Shown here: in pieces, positions 35,706 to 45,418 of the stretch
How the letters are laid out: every line of letters begins with the position of its first letter
Numbering within the stretch: position 1 is the stretch's first letter
Assembly: GCA_046759385.1 (NCBI GenBank)
Contig: JBHICC010000002.1
Span: forward strand, 1 to 64,000
Source: JBHICC01 sp046759385
GTDB lineage: Bacteria > Pseudomonadota > Gammaproteobacteria > Acidiferrobacterales > SPGG2
Direction: 5' to 3'
Length of the DNA: 64,000 nt
Program-made: the position numbers and the translations under genes
The notes under the pieces: model-generated
What the model saw: the letters and a program-made list of their open reading frames with translations, nothing else
Database searches by the model: none
Told to the model about the DNA's origin: nothing

Positions 35706-36365
35706 ATGGAGCGTATTCCCGAACCTGAACTCATGGACGATGCCGAACAGGCACGTGCCTATGCGACGGCGGATTTTTCCGAGCCACACCAGGCATTCGT
35801 CGAGCATTTCAAGAGGTGTTTCCCCGAGCAGCAGCCTCAGAACGTGCTCGATCTCGGATGTGGCCCCGCTGACGTGACGATCCGATTTGCGCGGGCCTAC
35901 CCAACGTGCCAGCTGACAGGTGTCGACGGCGCGGCGGCGATGCTGGAATTTGCACGCCAGGCGATACGAGCAGCTCGCCTGTCCTCGCGCATTCGTTTGC
36001 TCAACATGCGGCTGCCTGGCAACGTGAGCGGCCGCTTCGACACCGTGATCAGCAACAGCTTGTTGCACCACCTAGTAGATCCAAGCGTGTTGTGGCAGGC
36101 GCTAGCTACAAGTGCGGAGCGCGGTGCGGCCGCGTTTGTTATGGATCTACGACGGCCGGAGACGTGTGGCGCGGCTACCGGACTCGTCGAACAATACAGT
36201 GGTGATGAGCCGGATGTGCTTAAACGCGATTTCTTCAACTCCCTGCTTGCCGCCTATCGCCCCGAGGAAATCCACGGCCAGCTCGGCAATGCTGGCCTAA
36301 ACGACCGCTTGCGTGTCGATGTGGTCAGCGACCGACATTTGATTGTTTGGGGTCACCTGCCCTGA
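35706..36365 (+). CDS. Class I SAM-dependent methyltransferase
   Basis: A 219-residue methyltransferase. Motif I VLDLGCGPADV is at 48-58, with the acidic residue of motif II in LTGVDGAAAML and a motif IV-like FDTVISNSLLHHL. The SNSLLHHL segment resembles small-molecule methyltransferases of the UbiE/Methyltransf_11 kind. The substrate is unknown. The gene interrupts the usual lysA-dapF adjacency and is preceded by a palindromic repeat, so it may be a later insertion. Confidence 0.85.
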   Translation: MERIPEPELMDDAEQARAYATADFSEPHQAFVEHFKRCFPEQQPQNVLDLGCGPADVTIRFARAYPTCQLTGVDGAAAMLEFARQAIRAARLSSRIRLLNMRLPGNVSGRFDTVISNSLLHHLVDPSVLWQALATSAERGAAAFVMDLRRPETCGAATGLVEQYSGDEPDVLKRDFFNSLLAAYRPEEIHGQLGNAGLNDRLRVDVVSDRHLIVWGHLP

Positions 36366-36439
36366 ACGCGAGCTCATACCCGTCAGCGGGCTCGGGCGGG
36401 CCAGTTTGCTTGTTCTAGGCGACAGGGTAATCTTCGGTT

Positions 36440-37279
36440 ATGCTGATTCCATTCACGAAAATGCAGGGAGCAGGCAACGATTTCGTGGTGTTCGACGCTG
36501 TCAGTCAACGCGTCGATCTGACGCCTGAGCGAGTTCGGCGCATCGCCCGGCGACGACTCGGCGTCGGATGTGATCAGGTGCTGGTTGTGGCGCCCACTGA
36601 TCGGTCAGACGCCGATTTTCGGGTGGCGATCTACAACGCCGACGGCAGCCAGGCCGAACATTGCGGCAACGGCCTGCGCTGCATTGCACGTTTTGTGCGC
36701 GACCGCGGGCTCAGCGGCAAGGATGCCGTTACAATGGCTACACTCGCGGGCATGATCCAGCCGCGCATAGAAACGGATGGACAGGTAACGATTGATATGG
36801 GCGTCCCTGAGTTCGATCCAGCCAAGGTGCCTTTCGAGGCGGATACGCAACAGCTCGTCTATGATCTGGACATAGGAGGCGAATCGATAGCGGTGAGCGT
36901 CCTGTCCTTGGGCAATCCGCACGCTGTTCAGCTTGTCGATGAGCTGGATGACAGCCTGGTCGCTCAGCAGGGACCGTTGATCGAGAACCACCCGCGTTTC
37001 CCCAATCGGGTCAATGTTGGATTCATGAAGATCTTGAATCCGCGGCGCCTCCGGCTGCGCGTCCATGAGCGCGGCGTGGGTGAGACCTTGGCCTGTGGCA
37101 GCGGCGCGACAGCCGCGGTCGTCGCCGGCTGCTGGCGCGAGCTACTGGAGACGAGGGTGGACGTGGACGTGCCGGGTGGGAGTTTAACGGTTTCATGGGC
37201 TGGGGAAGGCCAGCCGGCCTATCTAAAGGGGCCCGCAGTCGCCACGTTTGAAGGCAACATCGATTTAGACCGCCTATGA
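36440..37279 (+). CDS. dapF: Diaminopimelate epimerase
   Basis: A 279-residue DapF. It starts MLIPFTKMQGAGNDFVVFD, a canonical N-terminus. The two catalytic cysteines are Cys75 in EHCGNGLR and Cys219 in ACGSGAT. It interconverts LL- and meso-diaminopimelate for peptidoglycan and lysine synthesis. The DUF484 gene overlaps its stop by 4 bases, and xerC follows, the conserved gammaproteobacterial dapF-DUF484-xerC order. Confidence 0.97.
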   Translation: MLIPFTKMQGAGNDFVVFDAVSQRVDLTPERVRRIARRRLGVGCDQVLVVAPTDRSDADFRVAIYNADGSQAEHCGNGLRCIARFVRDRGLSGKDAVTMATLAGMIQPRIETDGQVTIDMGVPEFDPAKVPFEADTQQLVYDLDIGGESIAVSVLSLGNPHAVQLVDELDDSLVAQQGPLIENHPRFPNRVNVGFMKILNPRRLRLRVHERGVGETLACGSGATAAVVAGCWRELLETRVDVDVPGGSLTVSWAGEGQPAYLKGPAVATFEGNIDLDRL

Positions 37280-37980
37280 GTCGCAAGCTAACGAGCGGCG
37301 AACAACAAAATGAGCTGACCTGGGAGGAGGCGGTCGGCCGGTATCTCGAAGATAACCCTGACTACTTCCTCCGTCACGGCGACGTCCTCGCCAGCTTGCA
37401 GATCCCGCACCCGGAGACCGGCGACGCAATCTCACTGGTCGAACGCCAATTGCAAGCCCTGCGTGACCAAAACCACCGGCTGCAGCAGCAGCTGCGTGAG
37501 CTTGTGGCGATCGCCCGTGAAAACGACGTCCTCGGCGAGCGCCTGCATCACTTTGCGCAGGCCATGATCGACGCGGCTTCAATTGACGATGCCCTAAATA
37601 CAGCGCAGGATCTGTTGCGGCAGGAGTTTAAGCTCGATCAGGTCGTGATCCGATTTCTCGGCAATGCCCCCGGCACGGCCGGTCGCCCGGAGTTCACGGA
37701 CGCCGATGATCACCAGCTTAAGTCGCTTCTGAAGCAGTTTGTCGGCGGTCGTCCCATCTGCGGTGGGAAATATGACGACCGAATGATGGTATCCCTGTTT
37801 GGAACGGGAGCGGCCGAGATCAAATCCACAGCCATGATCGCGCTCGGCGGAGAGATCCCGCGCGGTGTACTGTGCCTGGGGAGCCGCGACCCACATCGTT
37901 TTCACCCCGACATGGGAACCGTATACCTCGTGCGGCTTGGGGAACTGCTAATGCGTGGAGCGGCGAAGTATCTGCGCTGA
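37276..37980 (+). CDS. DUF484 family protein
   Basis: A 234-residue DUF484 protein. The N-terminal signature VGRYLEDNPDYFLRH is followed by a coiled-coil stretch (about 55-85), with SLVERQLQALRDQNHRL, and by a GAF-like domain to the C-terminus. The function is unknown. It is nearly always encoded between dapF and xerC in gammaproteobacteria, as here, with a 4-base overlap with dapF. No catalytic motif is visible. Confidence 0.92.
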   Translation: MSRKLTSGEQQNELTWEEAVGRYLEDNPDYFLRHGDVLASLQIPHPETGDAISLVERQLQALRDQNHRLQQQLRELVAIARENDVLGERLHHFAQAMIDAASIDDALNTAQDLLRQEFKLDQVVIRFLGNAPGTAGRPEFTDADDHQLKSLLKQFVGGRPICGGKYDDRMMVSLFGTGAAEIKSTAMIALGGEIPRGVLCLGSRDPHRFHPDMGTVYLVRLGELLMRGAAKYLR

Positions 37981-37994
37981 CCCCCGCTGTTGCC

Positions 37995-38927
<933 letters not shown>

Positions 38928-38947
38928 GCAAAAAAATAGCGGCCGGT

Positions 38948-38976
38948 TTGGGGTCGTGAGAACGCTGTGCTACACT
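38948..38976 (+). promoter_or_regulatory. Sigma70-type promoter of lpxC
   Basis: TTGGGG (38948-38953) and TACACT (38971-38976) are separated by 17 bases. It lies about 120 bases upstream of the lpxC ATG, giving a leader of about 115 bases. Confidence 0.55.
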
Positions 38977-39096
38977 GAAAAAACCTCTTAATTCTGGTGT
39001 ACGGGGTGTACAGCTTCCCAATCTAGTTAAAGCAAGAACACGAAATGCTAGATATCAACACGAATAAACCGACATGGTCGGTGCAAAGGGAATTGC

Positions 39097-40026
39097 ATGG
39101 CCATTGCCTCTAACTACAGGCAACGCACTCTAAAGAATTTCATTACGGCGACCGGGGTTGGGCTCCACACCGGGGAGAAGGTGTACATCACCTTACGCCC
39201 CGCGCCCATCAACACGGGGATTGTCTTTCGTCGCAGTGATTTGGACGATCCCGTCGAAATCAAAGCACATCCGGACAGCGTCGGTGACACCAGCTTGTCG
39301 ACGACCTTAGTCAAGGATGGCGTACGAATCTCGACGATAGAACACCTACTTTCGGCGCTCGCTGGGCTTGGCATTGACAATGCCTACATCGACGTCAGCG
39401 CGGCCGAGGTTCCGATCATGGACGGTAGCGCTGCGCCGTTCGTGTTCCTGATCCAGTCGGCCGGCATCACTGAGCAGGAAGCCTCCAAGCGATTCCTACG
39501 AATCAAGCGCACATTGCGAGTGAAAGAGGGGGACAAGTGGGCACGCTTCGATCCCTACGAGGGCTTCAAGGTTGCGTTCAGCATTGACTTCGACCACCCC
39601 GTTTTCAAAAGCAATTGTCGCAAAGCAGAGCTTGATTTTTCATCGACTTCTTTTCTGAAGGAGGTCAGCCGCGCACGCACCTTCGGCTTCATGCGGGATA
39701 TCGAGCACCTCCACGAGAGCAACCTAGCACTCGGTGGCAGCCTCGATAATGCAATCGTGCTCGACGACTATCGCGTGGTGAACGAAGACGGCCTGCGTTA
39801 CGAGGACGAGTTCGTCAAACACAAGATTCTCGATGCGATTGGCGACCTCTATCTGCTGGGACATAGCCTTGTCGGCTCATTCAGCGGTCACAAGTCGGGG
39901 CATGCGTTAAACAACCGCCTGTTGCGCACGTTGCTCGCTAAGCAAGACGCCTGGGAGCTTGTTACCTATGACGACGCGCGCCCGGCGCCGATTCCCTATC
40001 TCCAGCCCGTCGAGACAACTGTCTAA
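39097..40026 (+). CDS. lpxC: UDP-3-O-acyl-N-acetylglucosamine deacetylase
   Basis: A 309-residue LpxC. Zinc ligands are His83 (STIEHLLSAL), His242 and Asp246 (KHKILDAIGDL), and the catalytic base is His269 in SGHA. These match Escherichia coli LpxC with a constant offset of four. It performs the committed step of lipid A synthesis. The gene is not next to ftsZ, where gammaproteobacteria normally keep it, but downstream of xerC with its own promoter. Whether another copy exists elsewhere cannot be told. Confidence 0.96.
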   Translation: MAIASNYRQRTLKNFITATGVGLHTGEKVYITLRPAPINTGIVFRRSDLDDPVEIKAHPDSVGDTSLSTTLVKDGVRISTIEHLLSALAGLGIDNAYIDVSAAEVPIMDGSAAPFVFLIQSAGITEQEASKRFLRIKRTLRVKEGDKWARFDPYEGFKVAFSIDFDHPVFKSNCRKAELDFSSTSFLKEVSRARTFGFMRDIEHLHESNLALGGSLDNAIVLDDYRVVNEDGLRYEDEFVKHKILDAIGDLYLLGHSLVGSFSGHKSGHALNNRLLRTLLAKQDAWELVTYDDARPAPIPYLQPVETTV

Positions 40027-40041
40027 CGACGCCTTGCGTCG
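40027..40041 (+). terminator. Hairpin after lpxC
   Basis: CGACGC-CTT-GCGTCG directly follows the lpxC stop codon. The downstream tract ACTTACTGTTTG is only moderately T-rich, so termination is likely but not certain. Confidence 0.5.
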
Positions 40042-40130
40042 ACTTACTGTTTGTACTTTACCCCTGGCGCTAATCATGCCGCGCGCTCCTGTAGCGTGTA
40101 CCATATCGAAGGCTGAGCACGTACACGACA

Positions 40131-40751
40131 ATGGCTAGGCAACGCAATCTGCGAGAACGAATTGTGGACGCTGCGCTTGAACTCGGCGAGGCGCGTTCGT
40201 GGGAGTCAGTGCGTTTGTACGACGTCGCCGCAACCTTGAACATCACCCTTGATGATATTCGCGCTCATTTCCGGGAGAAGGAAGACGTCGCCGAGGCCTG
40301 GTTCGATCGCGCGGATGCAGCCATGCTTGCGGACGCGGCCACGCCGGCGTTTCAAAATCTAGCACCACGCGAGCGGCTGCATCGCGCGATTATGACCTGG
40401 TTAGATGCGCTGACTCGGCACAAACGCGTTACGCGCGAGATTATCTTCGGCAAGCTTGAGCCAGGCCACTTACACGTGCAGATTCCCGGGCTGTTGCGAA
40501 TCAGTCGAACCGTGCAATGGTTCCGCGAAGCCGCCCATCGCGATGCTACCTTTTTGCAGCGGGCGCTCGAGGAAACCGGGGTCACGACAATGTATGTGGT
40601 GACGTTTTTCTATTGGATGCAAGATGACTCAGAAAATGCCGCCCGGACGAGAGAGTTCCTACAGCGCTTGCTAGGAGGCGCTGAAACTCTGTCCCGCTGG
40701 GTGTACGACAAAGGGTCGTCGACCGGGCCCAGCACCCGAGCAAACGCGTAG
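40131..40751 (+). CDS. TetR-family transcriptional regulator
   Basis: A 206-residue TetR-type protein. The N-terminal helix-turn-helix (about 8-52) runs RERIVDAALELGEARSWESVRLYDVAATLNITLDDIRAHFREKEDV; the rest is a helical ligand or dimerisation domain with a tryptophan-rich segment near TVQWFREAAHRD. Some COQ9-like proteins share this look, so a lipid-binding role is possible. A dyad CGTGTAC-N19-GTACACG lies just upstream (40095-40127) and could be an autoregulatory site. It is convergent with the cyclopropane fatty acid synthase gene. Confidence 0.8.
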   Translation: MARQRNLRERIVDAALELGEARSWESVRLYDVAATLNITLDDIRAHFREKEDVAEAWFDRADAAMLADAATPAFQNLAPRERLHRAIMTWLDALTRHKRVTREIIFGKLEPGHLHVQIPGLLRISRTVQWFREAAHRDATFLQRALEETGVTTMYVVTFFYWMQDDSENAARTREFLQRLLGGAETLSRWVYDKGSSTGPSTRANA

Positions 40752-40813
40752 CGTTTATCGGCAGGCGGGTCCCGAGACTTGAGTCCAGGTTGCGGGAGAC
40801 AGCAGCGAAGTTT

Positions 40814-42088
40814 TTAGCTGTCGGTGTAGAGGTGGGCGCGGCTCCACAGTAGGTCGTTGTCCAGCGGGCGTGCGAACGTTACCTGAAACAGCTGCAATGT
40901 GCTGGTGGTGAACCCGGCAATCGATCCCGACAGATAAAGGCGCCACGCACGGATGAAATCTTGGTCGAACATCTTGGCGATGCGCTCGCCGTGTTGTTCA
41001 AACCGATCGAGCCAATGCTCTAAGGTTTTGGCATAGTGCAACCTCAGATTTTCCACGTCTAGTACCGAGAACTCGCGCGGTTCGAACACAGCCATTATCT
41101 CCCGCAACGACGGCGGGCAAGCACCCGGGAAGATCCGCTTCTCTATCCACGGGTTCAATGTTCCGGGTCTGTTGCGGCCGATCGTATGGATCAGTCCACG
41201 CCCGGAGTCCGTGAGAGAGCGGTGAATAATCTCTCCGAGTTCCGAATAATGGTTCACCCCGACATGCTCGAGCATCCCGACGGAGACGAAAACATCGTAT
41301 TGCCCGCGAATGTTACGGTAATCATCTTCGATGTATTCAACCCGATCGGCGAGTCCTTCGACTTTGGCACGCTCGCGTGCGTAAACGATCTGCTCATGCG
41401 ATATGTTGAAAGCCTTGACCTTCGCACCGTAATGCCGGGCCATGTGGCGAGCGAGCCCGCCCCAACCACAGCCCGCCTCGACCACACTGTCGCCTGGCTT
41501 CAATTGCAGCTTGCGGCTCACGTGGTCCATTTTCGCGAGTTGTGCTGCCTCGAGCGACATCGAAGGGTCGGGGAAGTAAGCGCACGTGTACTGCATCTCC
41601 TTGTCGAGCCACAGCTCATAGAAATCGTTGGAGATGTCATAATGATGATGGATGTTGTCCTTGGAGCTACGAAGCGTATTGGAACGCGGCCGATTTATCA
41701 CTGCGTGCAGCGGTTTCAACGCACCCACGCGCGAAGCGTTGCGTGCAGCGCGGCTCACGGTTTCGAGAAAGTGCACGAAATTGCCTTCTACTTCGATGCG
41801 GCCAACGCTGTAAAGATCACCGAAGTGTAAAGCCGGGTGCACTAGCAGCCTGTAAAACGCACCGCGATCGTGGATACGCGCGCGCGCAACCGGGTTGTTT
41901 GATCCGCTGCTAAACTCCTCGCCATTCCAAAGGGTAATGCTGATCGGTGGGCGGTTCAGCATCGCTAGCATTCGCTGCGCTAGCCACCGATCGACCGCCG
42001 TGACACGCTGCTCTGGAGTGCTGGCATCTAAGGCACCGCTGCCGTTTGCAGCTGGAAGACTAAGTGGTACGGCTTTGGCTTTTTTCAT
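40814..42088 (-). CDS. cfa: Cyclopropane-fatty-acyl-phospholipid synthase
   Basis: A 424-residue SAM-dependent enzyme. Family segments are NIHHHYDISNDFYELWLDKEMQYTCAYF (around residue 150), motif I VVEAGCGWGGLARHMA, and SVGMLEHVG. It adds a methylene group across double bonds of membrane phospholipid acyl chains, usually in stationary phase or acid stress. The ATG at 42088 is chosen for its GGGGGA ribosome-binding stretch; a longer start at 42124 is possible. It is divergent from the CYTH-domain gene. Confidence 0.92.
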   Translation of the reverse strand: MKKAKAVPLSLPAANGSGALDASTPEQRVTAVDRWLAQRMLAMLNRPPISITLWNGEEFSSGSNNPVARARIHDRGAFYRLLVHPALHFGDLYSVGRIEVEGNFVHFLETVSRAARNASRVGALKPLHAVINRPRSNTLRSSKDNIHHHYDISNDFYELWLDKEMQYTCAYFPDPSMSLEAAQLAKMDHVSRKLQLKPGDSVVEAGCGWGGLARHMARHYGAKVKAFNISHEQIVYARERAKVEGLADRVEYIEDDYRNIRGQYDVFVSVGMLEHVGVNHYSELGEIIHRSLTDSGRGLIHTIGRNRPGTLNPWIEKRIFPGACPPSLREIMAVFEPREFSVLDVENLRLHYAKTLEHWLDRFEQHGERIAKMFDQDFIRAWRLYLSGSIAGFTTSTLQLFQVTFARPLDNDLLWSRAHLYTDS

Positions 42089-42263
42089 GGTATCCCCCGC
42101 AGTGGCCGATGGCTCACGACGCATCGACTATATCCTAATGCCAAATCTTCAGTCTGACAATTTCGGCAGTCGTGATCCTGCCTATGGCATGGACCCAGGC
42201 GTATACCCCAGCGTATCCTCACGCGACTTGGGCGCTGTCAAATGCCCCGCGAGCCTGGAAGCT

Positions 42264-43046
42264 ATGCAGGAGACGGAGATCACCCTAGTCCCGGTATGCC
42301 CGCGTGCAGGGCAGATTTTGGCCGACGTCTCGCGCCTGACCCATATCGGACCCTACGCGCTGTTGCCAAAACAGCCGCAGTGGCTTCACGACTATTACTT
42401 GGACACAGCCGATCAAGCGCTACGCGCGCAGCGGTTCGCTCTAAGGCTTCGGCAAGTCGAGCAGCAATGGTGGCTAACCCTTAAAGGGGCGCCCAAGGTT
42501 ACGGACTACGGTGCACTGGAGCGTCTGGAGATCGAGTACCTCTGGTCAGCTGATGGACCGGCACGAATATGCGAGGCGCTTGCGCAACGAAACGTCATTC
42601 TGCGAGTCGGTGGCCCAAGTATTAAGGAGTGCGATGCTCTGACCGCGCTCGCCGCGCTGGGACTGGTCCAGATCCAGGTGCACGACAATAACAGGGAACT
42701 GCGCGACGTAGTTACTTGTGAGGGGAAACAGCGACTCATTGCCGAACTGGCGCTTGATCGCGTGCGCTACCGGTTTGGTCACACTGATCTTCATCATTAT
42801 GAGCTCGAACTGGAGTCTAAGGCCCGCGATGGTAGTAATGTGTTAAGACCAATGAGCCAGTTATTGCTCACACGCTACGGGCCCGATCTTCGCATCTGGT
42901 GTCATAGCAAGCTAGCAACGGGTTTAGCGTTGTGTGCCTTATTGAATGAGCACGCCGTCAATGCTATGCGAGACCATGTGGGCGATGTCTGCCCGAGCGT
43001 CTATGATCTGGTCGATCGTTACCTCGGCCGCTCGGATGTCAGCTAG
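42264..43046 (+). CDS. CYTH domain-containing protein
   Basis: A 260-residue protein starting at the ATG at 42264, which places the acidic strand ETEITLVP, the CYTH EXEXK-like element, at the N-terminus. Further matches are HDYYLDTADQALRAQRFALRLRQVEQQWWLTLKG and the C-terminal HHYELELESKA. CYTH enzymes bind triphosphates with metal ions (adenylate cyclase CyaB, thiamine triphosphatase, inorganic triphosphatase). The lysine of EXEXK is not obvious, so activity is uncertain. Longer starts at 42138 or 42189 are possible. Confidence 0.78.
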   Translation: MQETEITLVPVCPRAGQILADVSRLTHIGPYALLPKQPQWLHDYYLDTADQALRAQRFALRLRQVEQQWWLTLKGAPKVTDYGALERLEIEYLWSADGPARICEALAQRNVILRVGGPSIKECDALTALAALGLVQIQVHDNNRELRDVVTCEGKQRLIAELALDRVRYRFGHTDLHHYELELESKARDGSNVLRPMSQLLLTRYGPDLRIWCHSKLATGLALCALLNEHAVNAMRDHVGDVCPSVYDLVDRYLGRSDVS

Positions 43047-43067
43047 GTCAATCAAATAACGACTGCC

Positions 43068-43778
43068 ATGCTAGTGGATCGAAGTAAAGGTGCGCCATGG
43101 AGTCTATCAGTGACTCTAATGCTCGCTTTGATTGTTGGTGTCGTGTATTTCGGCGCACAGAACGCAACTTTTCTTTTTGTGTCGCAAGTCGTCGCCGACC
43201 CGCGAATAGAGCAGTCGTTTGGTTTGCTTGTTTCACTCGCGACGATTGTGGCCGCCTCGCTCGGAGTAGGTTTAACCGTTTTTTTTGCAGCTCTGCGTAA
43301 AGACTTTCCGCTCAAGGCGTATCTGGCGTTCCATCGACCGGCTACCGAACAACTACGAGTCTGGGCCGCATATCTAGTGCTTTTTATGTTAGCGCTGCAT
43401 GCAGTCGCGTACGTGTTGGGTCGTCCGTTCGTCACCGAATTCGAGGCACAGCTCTACAAGACCGCGCAGAACATACCGCTGCTGCTTCTTACAGTTGTCG
43501 CGGCGGCGCCGATATTCGAGGAGCTTTTTGTTCGAGGCTTTATCTATCAGGGGTTGGCCAGCTCTCGTATCGGACCCACAGGCGCCATCATTGTAACGGC
43601 CGCGTTGTGGTCGAGCATACATGTTCAATATGACCCGATTGAAATGGGCATGATCTTCGCTGGGGGCTTGTTGTTAGGCTATGCGAGGCTGAGAAGCGAT
43701 TCGATATTCATCCCTATCGGAATGCATGCGTTGTGGAACTTGACCTCCTCGGTTGAGACAATGTTGTTGCTAGATTAG
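43068..43778 (+). CDS. CPBP family intramembrane metalloprotease
   Basis: A 236-residue membrane protein with about six helices and the CPBP (CAAX protease/bacteriocin-processing) motifs: EELFVRG with Glu151-Glu152 and Arg156, His185 in SSIHVQY, and His220 in GMHALWN. Bacterial members cleave or mature membrane-bound peptides; the substrate is unknown. It lies 21 bases after the CYTH gene and may be co-transcribed with it. Confidence 0.9.
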   Translation: MLVDRSKGAPWSLSVTLMLALIVGVVYFGAQNATFLFVSQVVADPRIEQSFGLLVSLATIVAASLGVGLTVFFAALRKDFPLKAYLAFHRPATEQLRVWAAYLVLFMLALHAVAYVLGRPFVTEFEAQLYKTAQNIPLLLLTVVAAAPIFEELFVRGFIYQGLASSRIGPTGAIIVTAALWSSIHVQYDPIEMGMIFAGGLLLGYARLRSDSIFIPIGMHALWNLTSSVETMLLLD

Positions 43779-43823
43779 GCGCCCGCATCGGTACAACAAT
43801 CTAAGACAAAGTGGAGGAGCGAG

Positions 43824-44222
43824 ATGCCGGAGGACGCGCTACCGCAAGACCGACACCCCGCGCTTAGGGTCGTTCCCATGCCGGCGGATACCAACAGTGT
43901 CGGTGACATTTTCGGCGGCTGGATCATGTCGCATGTCGACGTCGCCGGCGCTATCGCCGCGATTCGGCGTGCCCGCGGGCGCGTCGTAACCGTGGCCGTG
44001 AATGCACTGACCTTTAGGAAACCGGTGCTGGTCGGGGATGTGGTGAGCTTTTACGCCGACGTCGAGCGGGTCGGGCGCACATCGATAACCGTCAAGGTAG
44101 ATGTCTACGCCGAACGGCGGCTCGCATCGCAGGAATGTGTGAAGGTTACCGAAGCCACGCTCACCTACGTCGCCATTGATGATAATCGGCGACCGCGCGT
44201 GGTGCCGTCTGAAAATTCCTGA
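43824..44222 (+). CDS. YciA-type acyl-CoA thioesterase
   Basis: A 132-residue hotdog-fold protein. MPADTNSVGDIFGGWIMSHVDVAGAIAA (18-45) is the signature of YciA-type thioesterases, including the catalytic Asn/Asp region. VTVAVNALTFRKPVLVGDVVSFYADV forms the central helix-to-sheet part. It hydrolyses acyl-CoAs in the cytoplasm, with broad chain-length specificity in relatives. A GTGGAGGAG ribosome-binding site precedes the ATG. Confidence 0.92.
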   Translation: MPEDALPQDRHPALRVVPMPADTNSVGDIFGGWIMSHVDVAGAIAAIRRARGRVVTVAVNALTFRKPVLVGDVVSFYADVERVGRTSITVKVDVYAERRLASQECVKVTEATLTYVAIDDNRRPRVVPSENS

Positions 44223-44316
44223 GTGCATAGATGAGTGAAATGTACATCGCCTTGCCTTGTGATAGAGTCGGCACACACTCCGAACACTAATCGTCGTTGA
44301 TCCCAACGCCAAAGCC

Positions 44317-45417
44317 ATGGACTTTCTAAAGGCCATCGATTTCTGGATCGTTCTCGCGGCGGCCCTGATCGGATACATCATAGCCCTTCTCCTGGGTCGC
44401 GTTGTCGCCCGGTATGCAAAGCGGTTCGAGAGCAAGGTTGCGGACGCGCTACTGAGGCACAGCCTCCGTCCCTTGGAGCTTTTCCTACCGTTCTTCTTCG
44501 CGCGCGTCGTTCAGCCACTGCTCGAGCTTGAGGCGACGATCGCGCCCGTTGCGCGGCACACCGTAACGCTGATCCTGATGTTTGCCTTTGCGTGGTTTTT
44601 GGTCTCGCTGACAGCGGTCCTCGACGAGTATCTCCACCACCGCTTCCTGACGGGCGAACGCGACGATGTGCGTGCCCGGCGGATAATCACGCGAATGGGT
44701 GTGCTGCGACGGGCATTGGTCGTTGTCATCGTCGTCGTGGCAGCGGGGTCGATGCTCATGAGCTTTCCGGCCGCCCGTGCGCTCGGTGCAAGCCTGCTAG
44801 CCTCGGCTGGCATCGTGGGTCTTATTTTGGGTATTGCTGCACGTCCGGCGGCCGAGAACCTGATCGCGGGCCTGCAGATCGCGCTCACCGAGCCCATAAC
44901 TATCGATGATGCCGTCATCGTGCATGGCGACTGGGGCTGGATCGAGGAGATTACGATGACCTATGTGGTCGTCCGCACTTGGGATTGGCGCAGGCTGATC
45001 GTACCCATTAGCTATTTCAACAGTCAGACGTTTCAGAACTGGAGCCGAAAGAGCTCCGACCTGTTGGGTACCGTTACTGTAGAAGTAGACTACATCACCC
45101 CAGTGGCTGAGGTGCGCGAGGCGGTAAAAGAGATCGTCGAAGCTTCGGTCCTGTGGGACAAGAACGTGTGGAATGTCCAAGTGGTCGAAGCGGGAGAGCG
45201 CACTGTGCGCCTGCGCATTTTGGCGAGCGCAAAGGATCCTCCCACCGCCTGGGACCTACGCTGTGAAATCCGTGAGAAGCTGATCGGATATCTGCAGCAG
45301 CACCATCCCTATGCGTTACCGCGGCTGCGTGCGACAGTCGACAGCGATGCGCACGTAAATCTATCTACTTCGACGCCGCGCCCATCGACCGCCAAGCGCA
45401 GAAAAAAAGCAGGCTGA
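44317..45417 (+). CDS. MscS-family mechanosensitive ion channel
   Basis: A 366-residue channel of small-conductance type. Four predicted helices lie before residue 185. The pore-lining helix and beta-domain junction read GIVGLILGIAARPAAENLIAG, followed by the conserved GDWGWIEEITMTYVVVRTWDWRRLIVPISYF. The cytoplasmic domain extends to a basic tail. It probably acts as an osmotic release valve in the inner membrane. It is convergent with the GspE-like gene, 1 base apart. Confidence 0.92.
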   Translation: MDFLKAIDFWIVLAAALIGYIIALLLGRVVARYAKRFESKVADALLRHSLRPLELFLPFFFARVVQPLLELEATIAPVARHTVTLILMFAFAWFLVSLTAVLDEYLHHRFLTGERDDVRARRIITRMGVLRRALVVVIVVVAAGSMLMSFPAARALGASLLASAGIVGLILGIAARPAAENLIAGLQIALTEPITIDDAVIVHGDWGWIEEITMTYVVVRTWDWRRLIVPISYFNSQTFQNWSRKSSDLLGTVTVEVDYITPVAEVREAVKEIVEASVLWDKNVWNVQVVEAGERTVRLRILASAKDPPTAWDLRCEIREKLIGYLQQHHPYALPRLRATVDSDAHVNLSTSTPRPSTAKRRKKAG

Positions 45418-45418
45418 C

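Noticed and set aside
37872..37994. A longer N-terminus for XerC
   Set aside because: It lies inside the DUF484 gene; the ATG at 37995 gives the standard XerC length and start.
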